DNA from: Phylloscopus collybita
Lineage: Eukaryota; Chordata; Aves; Passeriformes; Phylloscopidae
Length of the DNA stretch: 64,000 bases
Direction of reading: 5' to 3'
NCBI GenBank assembly: GCA_027886175.1
Contig: JAJNNQ010000004.1
Coordinates: forward strand, 18,857,501-18,921,500
The position numbers and the translations under genes are program-made. Positions 10,933-24,647 of the stretch are shown in pieces. The notes under the pieces were generated by a model. It made no database searches, was not told where the DNA came from, and saw only the letters and a program-made list of their open reading frames with translations. Each line of letters begins with the position of its first letter. The stretch's first letter is position 1.

Positions 10933-13900
10933 CTGAACTCATTATTCATGCATTTTCATTTTTTTCAAATGAGCTGGTGACTGACAACCATTTTCATTTT
11001 TTACTTTGTTTTTGGTCTCATTCTTCAGATAGACTTTTGTTACAGTAACTTCAAGTGTGACAAATTAGGGATTAATTCTTTCAGGAACTGCTATTAATTC
11101 AGCATTGAATGTCATGAGTTTTACCCTTCTCCAGAAGTTTTAGCTGCTTTATAAAATTTTGTTACACCCTTAGCGGGACTTTGGATAAAATTAATTCTGG
11201 AGTAATTATCCACGTTAAGGAGCTGACTACCTCTGCTGGAAATGAAAATGCTGAACACCTCAGTGGGCACTGAATTTTCAGTGTTATCTCCAGATCTGGT
11301 GTTGCCGTGAGCGGGGCTGCACAGCTCAGAGAGGATTCAATGAGCTGTGCAGGCACTGCACTCCATCACTCTCACAAGTGCAGGTAGGAGAATAGGGATT
11401 TGCATGGATGTGCTGATGCTTTTGAGGGAATGGGGGACTCCTTTAATGTGTCCTTCACACAGCAGATGGTTCGTGAAATCTGCTTCATGCTTGGGGAGCT
11501 TTGTAAAGGCTTGTAAAGATTTGTTGCCCACTGCTTGAGCCACAGAATGAAGATATATACCCTCTCCAAAAGCACCCAAAAAAATCAACTGTAATAGCAA
11601 CAGCTCATGGAATAATCAGGTTTTTTTCTGAAATTAAAGAAATACTTGGTTTCCATTAAGTAGGGAGGTTTGGTGTGACACTAAGAAATTTTGCACTCAA
11701 ATAACAAAACCGTGTTCATAATCCTCTAAAACCTCATTTTCCTGTGGCAAAAGAAAACATAAAAGGTATTTAACATGTATTTACAATCTTAAGGAGTATT
11801 TCAAACACAGGAAGCCCCAATTCTTTATAGACTGCACTATGTACAAACAATTAGAATATCTGTTAGTGTAGAAAGGTGAAACCAAAGTTTCTCATCTGAG
11901 ATCAAATCTTTGTAAATCCTTGGACCTCTCTGACATTTACTAATGTATTTCTCCTGTGCCATCAATCAGTTTGTAACTTTAAGCCTTTTTTTCTTTTGTT
12001 ATTATTGCACCAGAGTGGAACCTTGAGGCAACACTGCTCTAAATTGTTTACTTCATCTTACCCTGGCTTTAGTTTCTTATCAAGTTTCTAATCCAAAGCA
12101 ATAATTTACCTGACAATTCATGACAACTCCTTTTCTATTAATCTGTCAGAGACTTTAATCTTTTCATATTCCAAGGAATTATTCAAATTCACTACACAAG
12201 GTGCAGTGTATCTGTTATTCAATCAACAAAAAAGAAATCCTAAAGAAGCAGGATAGGAAAATATCCTATTACAGAGGCCATGCAGGCACGATTTAGGTTG
12301 TGTAGAATTCTTTTCTAAAAGAATTTAAGAAGGTTTTAGGTATTTTGAAACATTTTGCCAACATGTTTTGTCATTTTGAAATGATAATTTCTAGAATTTT
12401 GTAAAAACTTGATGCAGCAGCTGCTACCTTCTTCCTTCCACTATTTATTTTGATGCAAACATCTTTTGTTAACAGCTTGCTCGTGTTCATGTCTTCCTTC
12501 AGAACTCAAATATCTACAAAGTCTGTGCTTGAAGATTTTTTACACTCCTCTGACATGCTCTGGTACCTCCACTTTTGGCTCAGATTTGAATGGCAGTGGA
12601 ATAATGCAAGTAAATAATCAACTTTTCACCACCACGTGATTTCTCAACTCTTTCTGCTTCCCAATATTCTGTCGGAGTTGCTAATTCTTTTACAGTTTCC
12701 ATATTTCTGATGAATCTGAATTATTTTGTGATTAATCCAGTTCAGGATGTGTTTTCCACCTGTTTCTGGTACTGGTGTTGTTCCACTCTTTTTTACTTGG
12801 CTTGCACAAATTTTTATTGACTTCAATCAGTGAAATTTCCATTTTCTCATGGAAAGAAACTTTTTTCAGAACCTACTGCCAAGACCTTTAACCAATACAA
12901 AGAAAAAAAAAAATTCCAATGCACCCTTTTTATACCTTCTGATATTCCTCTTTTGCCAAGAAGGAAGGTCTAAGTAAAACATGCACATTTTACAGCCCTA
13001 TCTAATAATGAAAATAATATGTACAGGGAATATTTAATAAAGTATACTGAGATCTGGGTCTTTGCTGTAATTCATAGCTGGAACCTTCCACATTGAGCGG
13101 CTTGCCAAGACTCACAAAGGGAAATCTGAAGGCAGTAGATGTGTTTTCACGTTTGATTCATTGTCTGGCCCTCCCCAAGCCCATTGAAAAGGCTCTAAAA
13201 TGAGTTTTTACACAACTAAAATACAACTGCAGCTGACTAGAACACAGAGGGAAAGGTGAATGCCTAGCTAATGGTCATAAGGAAGTAGAGGAACAAATCT
13301 GCCAGCCCTAATGGCTTCTAAAGTTACTTAGAATTCACTTAGAATTTCAACCCATCATCGAGGTGTTTCTGTTGATATCTTTGCATGGTACTGGTCAAAT
13401 AAGAACTTGTCCTCTAAAATATTATAAATATTTCAGAAAAAAATGTTATGCCCTTCAAGGTCCTTGAAGTCTTAGCATGAGTTAGCATGCAGGTCATACA
13501 AAATAATTCAGACTTGACTACATCAGTTATGTTATCCAGCTAAGGCTTTTGAAGTGGGTATCAATAGCCTGCTATTACACATATAAATACAGATATACAT
13601 GTTAATCATACAATAATTCTACTGAAGAGGTTCCTCTCCTGAGAACACAAAACATTTTAAAAGAGGATTTTTATCAACTGGTCCTACCACCACTACATCA
13701 TATCAGCTGCTTCTCAATCAATCACAGAGAGCCTAAATCATATTGTATAAACCCCACAAACTACTTCCATAAGTAATAATTTCTTCTCCATATCCTGCCT
13801 CCCAGAATGACAATGATCATCAGATTCAGCTATTAAATAGCCAACATTCTGACATCACAATTCTGTAAAAGTTTACTTTGAATGAAAATACTACAGAACT

Positions 13901-16900
13901 AGACAGTGTTACACAAAAGCCTGCATTTGTCATTACTTTGTCTGACAAGGAGAAGAAAAAATCTGAAACAACATATAAAATGTTTTAAATACATATGTAT
14001 ATATAAAGTTTGTCTCTCATTAGTACTTTTCTCCTCCTCAACCTTATTTTCCCAGAGAAGAGCTTGGATTGTTTTTTAAACTATTTTGGCTTTCACCACA
14101 CAAGATTTCTAAGAGCTACATTCAGGAAATTGGGTTTGTGCATCATGGCAGGTCTGGCATATGAGGAAATCTGCTACATACTGGATTCCCCCTCCCCTCC
14201 CCACGCCTGTCCAAAAATACACAGCACAATTTCCATCCCATCATTTCAGCTAAGAAGAAAATCTGACAATTTATTACAGTCCTCCTGTGCCAGATAATAG
14301 TCCAATTGATGGTATGTGACAGAGCAGCTTAACTTCAAGAGCCAGCGCTTCTTCATATAACTGCAGTCACTTTTGCTTTTCTCAACTTCACCTCAGTAAC
14401 TGATTTTTCCTTGCTGCTGTTTTAATTTTGATGTGTCTTGTTTCCCCAGGAGGTTGCCAGGAAAGTGAATAAAAAATAGGCTGATGCAAAATATTCTGCA
14501 TAAGGTGCCTCATCTCCCCTCTAACGCATCTAACAGAGAAGTGTGGAGATGTTTGCCAGGGATCTGATGTAGACAAACAAAAGCTTGAAGTGTAAAAACT
14601 TTCTTTTCACTTGGAAAATGTCAACATGACTACACATCTCCAGTGAAAAATTGTTAATTAATCCAGACCAAGGTCAGCTTGCCACTGCACCAGATTCACC
14701 ATGCATGAGTTACTCTGCTGTAAATGCTCGGTTGTGACTGCAAAGAAATTTATTTGTGTTAATAAGGTGGAAATGATCAGCAGAAGACCCAGAAGAAGTT
14801 CTGGAAATGTTGGACATTACTAGCACAAGGTAAGCACTCCATTTCTGCACGCTCTGTCCTATCAGTTGAAGATTTTAGAAATGTGCCACACTGTCTCATG
14901 TATATATAGCACTGATGTATCCCAACACCAAACTGATATTTCCCCATGCCAAAAGACCCCCAGAACTGCCAGGCAGGCAGTGGCCAAACAGTTTTTTACT
15001 GGCCCAGCCTTCCCTAACTGGGAGCTCAGGAACTCTGTGAACCAGCAGGGGAGAACTGGAAACACCCTGCAAATGACAACTCCTGTTCATTTCCTGTTCT
15101 CCTGGAATTCTCCACACACACCCACCCACAGGGATTTAAATGCATGGTCACCAATACCCACAGGGCTTTCCCCCTGGTGAAAGTTCTCCTTTTGGGATGC
15201 CTGCCTCAACTGTGAAAGAAGTTACTGAAAACAATGCAATTATGAGTGATGCAGTATTTTTCATTTACCCATTTGTAAAATAAATAGTGATAATTGTAGA
15301 AATTCTGGAACACCAAGCAGCTCAGTCCTTTTCACATCAAGACTGTAGTTAACTGGAGATTCTGCAGATATTGAATGACTAAATCTGCATAATGAGTTAA
15401 TGCACAAACTTAGCTTTTGATCATGCTTAAGATTTACCTTCGTAAGGACCCAATAAGTAACACATAGTGGAACTGAACTTATACATCAAATATTGGATGC
15501 AAATAAAATCAAAGTTAATTAACTTATTTTAAGGTTATACATGAACTCCTTTCAAGATACTGAAATTAAGATTTTTTTCTTTTAATAGCTGTTTGCTTTA
15601 AATATTGTTAAGATTTTTTTACAGCTTTATTTAAGAAACTTTTTAAGCAGAAAAAGAAATGAATCCTTCACTGATGCTTTTCCCTCTGAAATACTAAAAT
15701 AGCTTGTATGGTTAAATCTCATGTTAATGAATAATTCTGAAATCTATTATTATATTCAAGCTTTTAATGAAAAAGCACTTTTGAAGAGATTCATGGACCA
15801 TGCCACATTCCTTGCATATTTGAAAGAAGTAACAAGAGCACTTCTTTGCAATACCCAAAAGTACTTTCTTTTTTTTTTTTTTTTAACAAAAGAAAGAATT
15901 TTTCTTTTAGAATTATATACTTCTTATAATGCTCCTTAGCTTCAAGTCTCTTCAACCCCGGGTGCATTTAAACAATGAAACTGTGATTTGCTAATGGGAA
16001 TACAAAATAAAACCACAATCTGATTGTACTTCAGAGATAATGCTGGCTTCTCCTCTCCCCTTCCACTCCTATCTGTGCTTTGCCTCTCCAAAAGAAGAGT
16101 TTGGGGTAGCTGCTAGGCCAGACAAAGCTAGGCAATGCTCAGCACCTATTCAGACACTGGAAAATAAAAGGTGTAAGTTGTGCATTCTAATTCTGCATCT
16201 TTTATAACCATCCTCAGTCAAAGGGGGGTTTAAATGATGAATTTATACACCACTTAAATAACATGGGAATAAAGCTTCACTGTTAAATATACATAAGTGG
16301 GGATCATCTTTCAATAGAGCCCTTATGAAATTAATGTGTAATTTCATACAGTACAGAGATCAACAACAAAATTCAAAAGCACTGGTATTTTTATTGAATC
16401 TGAGCCCCTGAGTGTTTGGGAAGTAACATAAAATTAAAACCTTTTTAACCTTAGCTCCTGTAGTAGTCACAATTATTTCACTGTTTGCCTGAGAGTTCAA
16501 TCCAAAAAATCTACTGAAAGTCAGTGGAAATGCTTTGTGGAATTAAACAAAGAGAAAAGCACTAAACTTCCTGGATCAATTAAGTCACATTGCAATTTGT
16601 ATAAGGTTGAACCAGCTAATTCTGTCAGCAGGGTTCACCCTTGGATCTTGCTCTGAGCTTCCTGTCCACACGTGCTAACACATTTAAAAAATCTCTCTTG
16701 GACTGGAGATAAAAGATCTCCCTCCCACTAGATGAAATCTGGGACTGCTCCATGAGCAAACATGGCAGAGGATGCATCAGGCATCATTCCTCCCAGCTCA
16801 GCCTTCAAAATGGGCTTTCAGAACCACCCTCAAACACCATCTGCGTGCTTCTCACACCCTACTGTCCTGCTATAAAAATACATTTACACTTCTCTCTGAA

Positions 16901-17074
16901 TCTCTGAAAAACAGTTACCAAATACCCACAGAAAATGGGTGTTTTGGAAGTGCATTGGGTGAGTAGTGTCTCCTTGTGACAGTGGGCATCAGAACACCCC
17001 AGAGGACTCCTTGGCTACTCTCAGGAATGGAACAGCTTGGTGTTTCCTGCTTAGAGCCCTTAAAAACCCTGGTT

Positions 17075-17215
17075 AAAACAAACAAATTACAAAAAAACAA
17101 AAAAACAAAACAAACAAACAAACAAAAAAAACCCCCCAAAAAAAAAAAAAAAACCAAAAAAAACCAAAACAAAACAAAATAAAAAAAAAAAAAAAAAAAA
17201 CACCAAAAAAACAAC
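17075..17215. repeat. A/C-rich simple repeat (CAAA / CCAAA units)
   Basis: About 140 bases almost entirely A and C on the plus strand, with AAAC and CCAAA units and two long A runs. It explains overlapping lysine-rich and phenylalanine-rich ORFs on the two strands. Confidence 0.9.
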
Positions 17216-17434
17216 CCCAAGTCTTCATTAAGGAGCTGAATAGGTCCCATGAAAGGCAAAGCAGGAAGGATTAGGGGTTGGAGAAAGGGGACGTGAGCAT
17301 TTATAGGACAAGCTGAGCAATGGGGCCTTGGGGGCTGCACAGCCCTACAAATGGGGGGGGTCATGTGGCTATATTCTATATTCTGTATGTTTTAAACAGG
17401 CCCACAACTGGATTAAAACAAAGAAACAACTTCT

Positions 17435-17457
17435 AAATAATAATAATAATAATAATA
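17435..17457. repeat. (AAT)n microsatellite
   Basis: About seven tandem AAT units within an AT-rich patch. Confidence 0.85.
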
Positions 17458-19740
17458 TAAAAAAAGCAACAAAACCCCTCAGTGTAGGCGTAGACACTGA
17501 TGCACACACAAGAGCAGAGCTCAGTGGAATCCCTCATATGCAGCCAAGTGAACCAAGAATCAGCTTTTTCTACTCAGTTAAAATGTGAACCACTGACTTC
17601 ATCATTCTCTCCCACCTCATAAAAATCTTTGCATGTCATTAATAATTGGAAGAGATAGTTTTAGTAGGGTTATAGATGCTGACACACCCAGGGTGTTCTA
17701 ACATTAATGGCAGTTTTAAAAAATGAGTTTCTGATTCAGCATCTGTTGATGGAGAATGTGTCCAAATATTTGTAGGTTTCCCTGCAGCCCTCTGGTTTCA
17801 AGGTGAGCTGTTCTTCTCTGCCATGTCCTGATCCATAATAACTCTGATCCAAACTTAACACTTCCCTAAAGCACAAAGTGTTTTTAATGAGTCCAAGAAA
17901 CCACATACTGCTCTAAGAGCTGGCTTTTTGGGTTAAGGTTTTCAAGTCAGCACTAAATAAGCTAAGTTTGTACAAGAGGTGAGCTGTTTAAGCTTCAGCT
18001 TCAAAACCCTGAGCCAGGAGGGCCACGGTTAGGAACTGTTAACTCCCATATTGAATCACAGGGCCCCAACGACTGGAGACTTTACACACCGTATGTGCTG
18101 TGAAGGTGTCCTGAAAGAAGAGATTATGGAGTGTTTTGAGTAACAAAAAAAAAGGAATGGAGAGTGTTCAAGCATGTACTGTCAGTATTTCCTCCAGTTA
18201 GTTAAAATAAAATCTCTCACTTCTAGATCAGATGACAGGACCCTATTGCTTCACTACTAATCTATTGTGCAATTCTTCAGGTATCTGCTAATTCAAAACA
18301 TATTTTCACCAAATTAACAGCCCAGTTTCCACCATTATCTACTTGCCAAAGGCATGCTGACCTTCATTAACAATATTAGCAACATTTCTGAATGGATGTG
18401 AAACGGTGGCATTTGGGGAATAACTTCAGACATCTGCTCCTTCCTCCCTCAAACCTCCTCCAGTCTACATAAGGCCACGTTTTGCTGACTCTGTGTAAGA
18501 GGGGGATAAAAAGGGTCCAAACTTAAACAGATTACAAAATAAACTCTCTGAGATTTTCTGATACCCTCTTCATTACAGTAGCACAGGTTCCTTCAACAGA
18601 GTTGAAGGTATCACTATCACTGCTCCTGAGTGGGCGATAATTTGTCACTAAACTGTTCACTGCTGCCTAAAGCTTGAGGGAAAATCTGAACACATCACAG
18701 CTCTCTGTCAGATCCTGGAGCAGCCCTCCATCTCCCAAGGCAGCCAGATGATCAAAAATCTTCCAGACGATGCATGTTATTCCTAGAACTCCTTGTCTAG
18801 GAGTGTCAGGAGGAATGGCCAGCACAGATCAAAGCAGTCATCCATCTAATCCCAAATCCTGTCTTGAGCAGTGACGTTTTAAGTAAAGAGCCCAAAACTC
18901 TTCATTCAGGAGACAAATCTATCCTGTGAAAAGTGCACTTTTTACTACGAGTGCCAAAAGACTGTTCATGCAAGGAAGCGTAAGATCTGTAATCCTTTCA
19001 ATACTCTGACATAATTTAAATACTAATCATTTCAAGTAGAGTGTTATTTTATTCTTATTAATGTTCAGTTCAGGATACCATATGGCAATGAGTGATGCAG
19101 ATTAATCATTAGTCCCAGGAGAAAAACAAGCTCTCTGTGCTGATTTTGAACTGGCCAGTTTGCCACTTCTCTGCTCCTCTTCCTTGAAGAAGAGTTTAGA
19201 AAATACCTTCCCCACATCTTCCACCATCCCATATCACAGTTTTATCATGTCACCTCTCAAAAATCAAACCTTCCTCTTCCATTAGGAGGTTTCAGTGAAC
19301 AAAAATAAAGACTGGACCAGGATGCTGAAAAATAAACTGGGGGTTGTTTTCTTGGCATGTGTAATGAGTTAAAAGTCAGGTGAGAGTCAGCACTTTGCAG
19401 TTTAGGGGTTATAGGACATAAGGTTAAAACATGGCAGGCAGGAGGTGGGAGAGCAGACCATCAAATGGGAACAACATCTGTCCTACATCTGGCATCCCCT
19501 CCAGGTTATTTGTACTTCCTCTATGACTTTACTGCTTGTTCCTTTCAGTCCTCCCCTATAAGAAATTTCGCCCTTAGAATTGTTCAGAGGTATTCTGAAA
19601 TACTCAAACACAACATTAATGGGGAACATGTAAGTGCAAATATATGGATGAATAAATTAGGCCTGAAGTGGTTTTGTGAGTAGGAGTTGTACTATCAAAT
19701 AAACTTAGAAAAGGTGAAAAGAAATACAAGCAATTGATAG

Positions 19741-19803
19741 GTGTTTTTTTTGGTGGTGTTTTTTGTTTGTTTGTTTTGGGTTTTTTGTTTGTTTGTTTGT
19801 TTT
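19741..19803. repeat. G/T-rich simple repeat (GTTT units)
   Basis: GTTT and GGTTTT units on the plus strand, the complement of the A/C-rich arrays seen elsewhere, so this copy is in the opposite orientation. Confidence 0.85.
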
Positions 19804-19916
19804 ACTTCTTTGGTTGGTTTTAGTTTTGATTTTTTTAATGGGAGGAAGTTATATGATTGAAAGAAAAAACAAGTTTGTAGTCACATTAGTACATTAGTCA
19901 CATCCTTAATTGTCTA

Positions 19917-19918
<2 letters not shown>

Positions 19919-19956
<38 letters not shown>
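19919..19956. repeat. Poly-T run (38 T)
   Basis: Uninterrupted T run. No SINE or pseudogene body was recognised next to it. Confidence 0.9.
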
Positions 19957-19957
<1 letters not shown>

Positions 19958-22085
19958 TAAGCCCTTTGGCTTTACAACCAATGCTCCACTTTTGCACAGT
20001 GCCTGATACATCTTGGAGGCTATTATTAATAATATATAATCCAGCCAGACTTGCAAATTATTTTTTTTTCCATTTATTATACCTGCTCAGGCAAGTTTGA
20101 CAGACTAAAATATTCACTTAAAAGATTCCTTGATTTACCAGAATGTATCAGGTCAATGTAGGCCAAAACTTACATTCATATTTTAAATTTGCCTTCCTAA
20201 ACTAGGAAAGGTATTTAATTATAACACCAAATCTCACTTTATTCAAGATAACTCATAAACATCCATTAGGAAGTTTATTCCTGAACCACTGTTAATGTGG
20301 GATTTGCTTCTTGGCTACTGCATGGCTCATTAAATACCTGTTTTTCTTCTTGCTGGTGACAGGTGAGTTGGGCCATGCTGTAATTAAGGACAGTGTTAAC
20401 AGCTGTACCAGAGACATATTTCAGGGAAGCTCAGTCATGCTAAAACACCTGAATTAAGGTGTTCCATGAACTCAGTAGCTGCTGTTCTTTAATATATGGG
20501 ACAAAATAAACATCCACAGGCAACAATATTACTGCAGCACAGCTACTGGCCTTGCTAGATAGGAGCCATTTAGCCATTGCTAAATTCTGGGCATTCTAGA
20601 TTTTAAATGGGAAAATTATCATTCTTTAGCATAGAGATTTACTCTTGAAACAGTGCCTTGGACCTGCACAAATCTGTACTCCAAATGGAGTCCTGCAGAC
20701 GAGAAAGAATTGAATAATTTCCAAATGTAGTTGTCAAAGATCCATAATAAAACGATTCTCTTTCTGTAGGAATGTAAGAGAATGTCTGTGAATGCGATTA
20801 TTATAGGAGGGGCTACCCCCTGGGAAAATATAGAGATGAGGACCCTAAAATACAACAGAAAAGGGCCAAAAAAGCCCCAACAGTGCAGAAAAAAAAGGGA
20901 AATTACAATCTGAATGTACCTGTTATATGCAGAGGAATTGCCAAAAGAAAAAACCAAGAAACTTAAAAGTAACTCAGCTCAGGAGGGTTCTCATTATATG
21001 GAGATGTATTTTATCTCTTGTTCATTAAATGCTCAGTGTCACCCTTTTGTCCCAAAGAAATAAAAAATGAAATAAATGAAATCTACATAGATGCTTAAGG
21101 GTGAATGTTTACAACCAGTCAACCTAATTGTTTGACAATTAAGTTTACAATAGATAAGAACAAAATGCACTGAATACAGCTGCTTTCAAGCAGTGTTTCC
21201 AGCTACAATGACCCAGACAGAGTAAATCCTGCTATTTTACCCTCTTCTCCTTTAGACTGTGACATATTTCTGTATTCTGTAAATTATCTGAATAAAAAGC
21301 ATACATTACTATAGTTTTGCTCTGCAAAAGTCACTGCAGAAAAGAATCTGACTACATATGTCAGTTTCTGCTTTGCAGAAAAAAGTGAAAGGTGCATTGC
21401 TTATACAAGGATCATGACAACCACATCAAATAAACTTCATTTTTCATGGAGTAAACTGACAGTGACATTTCATATGAGGAACAGGGGACAGATTTTCAAA
21501 TCTATGGAAATCTTTGACAGCTTAGATACAAAACCAGGCTGGGGTACTGTAGACATGTCAGGGAAGAATAAAATCAAACTTTTTTTCATAGACAATAGAA
21601 AAGATTTTACAATTTACATATTTATGGGCTTGTTCAGTTACTCTACAGCAAAGGGAATAATCACCATATTTTCTCAAATCAATCAGTAATTCACATTCAT
21701 TATATCTTCTACTCTGCTTTAAAAAGGAATGTTGACTACCCTAGAAGTTCAGGTGAAAGATTTCTCATGCTTCGCCTTTAGAACTTCAAATAATAAATCC
21801 AATTAATTAAAGACAGTTGCCTTTAATTGGAAAACAAGTAATTTTCAATTTTGTGGGGCAAAGAGAGGAGAGGTTTATAAAATCCTTAAAGGCAATTTCT
21901 GCAAGATGATATCAGATTCTTTACCTCAGTCCCTGGAATGTAATTGGAGGAATACACTGAACAAAGCGAAAGTTCAGATTTCCATTGCACTGTGTGGAAG
22001 CCAGATTACTCCAGAATCCTAAATGCAAATTAATGCAAATACTGCTGTTTCCCTATGGCACAACATTATTTGGGTGGTGTAAAGC

Positions 22086-22145
22086 AAAAAAAGAAAAAAA
22101 AAAAAAAAAAAAAAAAGAAAAAAAAAGAAAAAAGGAAAAAAAAGA
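22086..22145. repeat. A-rich tract with scattered G
   Basis: Sixty bases of A with single G interruptions, a purine-only tract. It explains a lysine-rich ORF. Confidence 0.9.
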
Positions 22146-22795
22146 AAATCAACTTTTAATGGAAATGGAATTTGGAAGTCAAACTCTAATAGCAGCTTAA
22201 GGATTTCAGAACTTCCTACATGTTATGCTTTATTAAGATTTTGAACATGTTCATGAAAACAAAACAAAACGAAAAACAAGACCTATTTCTTCTGTTTTCA
22301 CAGATAAACTCTGTCCTGCACAAGGATTTGTGGCCGTCTTGTTTGTTCACAACCCAAGTGAAACAGCAAGACACTTCCCAAGGCATGAACAGCCCCCGTT
22401 TATCTGAATAGAATGTTAACACCCAAATGCAATTTTCACAGATTAAATATTAATAGGTGTATGGATAGTTTGCACAAAAGAAAAATTATCTACTACTTTA
22501 TTATATAAAACTGCTAATTTAGGATACAACACTGCCAGTGTCTCCAGGAGTTTGTAGCAGACGATGGTGTAAGCAGTGATTATAAGCAATGACAATGGTT
22601 GTTTTCAAGAGAACAGTATCAATAAAATAAACATGCTGAATGTTAAGGAGAGATTTCACAAAGTAACTCTAAACAGATTGAGTTTAATCCATTGCATGTG
22701 ACAACCCATTACCTTACCAGCAGTACCTTAGTCCTATAATTATGTTAATTCTTGTAATGATAATGTCAATCAACATGGCAGACCTTCATATTGAA

Positions 22796-22975
22796 AAGAA
22801 AACCAAAAACCAAACCAAACCAAAAAACCAAACCAACCAACCAACCAAACAACAAACCACCAAACACAAAACCAAACAAACAAACAAACAAACAAAACCA
22901 ACAAAAAAACCCAAAACAAAACAAATAAAAAAAAAAAACCCAAACCAAAACAAAACAAAAAACCCCACACACAAT
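22796..22975. repeat. A/C-rich simple repeat (CCAAA, CCAA, CAAA units)
   Basis: About 180 bases nearly all A and C, moving from CCAAA through CCAA (near 22830-22850) to CAAA (22870-22896) and back to CCAAA. Three overlapping minus-strand ORFs rich in F, W, V and C, and one plus-strand K/T/N/Q-rich ORF, are artefacts of this repeat. Confidence 0.9.
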
Positions 22976-23433
22976 AAACTACCCAAGTATCCAGATCACA
23001 TTATCACATTCTATGTGTCATTCCAATATTTTAAGAGGTTTGCTTACATACAGACCCAGAGTTCAAGGTAGGAGAAACCTACCTTGGTTTATTGGAAAAT
23101 TATTTGGGATCAAATATATCTACAGGACTTGAATTTATTCTGTCATCATTACAAAATTACCAATAACGAAGCGGAAATTATTTCCCTACTCCATGCAGGG
23201 AATTCCACTTTAGACACTTGGACTGTTCTTGTGAATGAGACAATCAAAGTGTTCCCACCCCATTCTCCTAGGCACACTGCAATATCTTTTTTATTGTATT
23301 TGCATGTTCATGACAGAGGCTTATTTTTTTCCCCAAGGAAAGAAATTCAGATATAGTTTGAATTATTCAGAGAAACAAGTCAGAAAGGCAGCACTTGGTA
23401 CAGTGCATAAAAACATGACTATTATAATTCCAC

Positions 23434-23434
<1 letters not shown>

Positions 23435-23470
<36 letters not shown>
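23435..23470. repeat. Poly-A run (36 A)
   Basis: Uninterrupted A run followed by GAGAAAGG. No retroposon body was recognised upstream. Confidence 0.9.
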
Positions 23471-23476
<6 letters not shown>

Positions 23477-24625
23477 GGAACGCTTGAATTACTTCCTGTC
23501 TAAAATAAGCTTTGAACATACAGAAATAAACTATCTTTTATTGTTCAACTCTTCTGTGATGATTTTCTCCTCCACACAGAGAGAAGAAACATAAAAGTCA
23601 TCACTTTCCTTGTAAAGACATGGAGGGAGATGGTAAAGGAGATGACAGAGAGCCTAAGTTTACCCACAGTTTTGGATATGAGAATGATAACTATTTTTTA
23701 GATTTTGAAGATAAAGGAAACGTGGTTGAACCAACCCATCTGAACTTTAATATTGAGTATTTGACACGTATAGGAAACTATGAGTTAATCTGCAGAAAGT
23801 TCTAGTAAAAGAATTGTAAAAAAGAGATAAAAGGTGGCTTAAATATTACAAAACATATTGCAGAGGGAAAAAATGAACAGGGGGGGAAGGAGGCTACTTA
23901 TCCAGAATTAATGGCATTCATAAAAAAGCAGGTGGTGGTGGGGTCTTCTGGTGGGAGGAAATTGAGAGCCATCAGCTCAAAGGGCACAGGAACATCAAAC
24001 ATGAAGAACAAGATGACCTTGAGAAGGATGGCAAAATGAAATTTAACACTATTAAAATTTAAGTGTACTAATAACAGGAAATGGTAGCCTAGGGGGCAGT
24101 TCATGGGAAAAGTTACAAGATGAAAGTATCTTTGGAATACTAATTAACAGGATGACTGCCTCCCAAAATTCTTCCACCTAGCAACTTTCATTTGCTCCCA
24201 CATTCTTTTTAATGCCTCCATTTTTCCACCTTTTTTTCAAAGTATCCCCTTCTTCTTACAGGGTATAAATTTATAGAATTACGGAGGGGTTTTCTGACTG
24301 GGAGAGAATAGAGAACTACCTCAGCTGCTCCTCTCTCTAAACATTCCCATGATGATGAAAAAGATAGATGTCCTTTCCTGTTCTATATAGTAATTTTTGG
24401 TATTTTTCTATAGATATTGGGAGAGATTCATGCTCTAATTTAAAACATGAGGGTCTTATCAGAGGGTGTGTACAATTCTTGGAAACAGCAATAAAAAAAA
24501 TTATGTTAGATAGATATGGGTGTAGAAAATTACTAAAGCTGGCATGAATAGTCAACTCTACAGCAAGCAGACTAAAGGATGCCTGCTCCTTTGCCTAACA
24601 AAATGAATTCCAAAATACATTCACC

Positions 24626-24647
24626 TTTTTTTTTTTTTTTTTTTTTT
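24626..24647. repeat. Poly-T run (22 T)
   Basis: Uninterrupted T run in AT-rich unique sequence. Confidence 0.9.

Noticed and set aside
22742..23071. Plus-strand K/T/N/Q-rich ORF and overlapping F/W/V/C-rich minus-strand ORFs, some resembling membrane proteins
   Set aside because: They lie in the A/C-rich simple repeat, where low complexity keeps all frames open and gives apparent hydrophobic segments.
23620..23805. 62-codon plus-strand ORF with an acidic, protein-like composition
   Set aside because: It has no convincing acceptor, donor or promoter, and no family is recognised. It is compatible with a chance ORF in AT-rich DNA.
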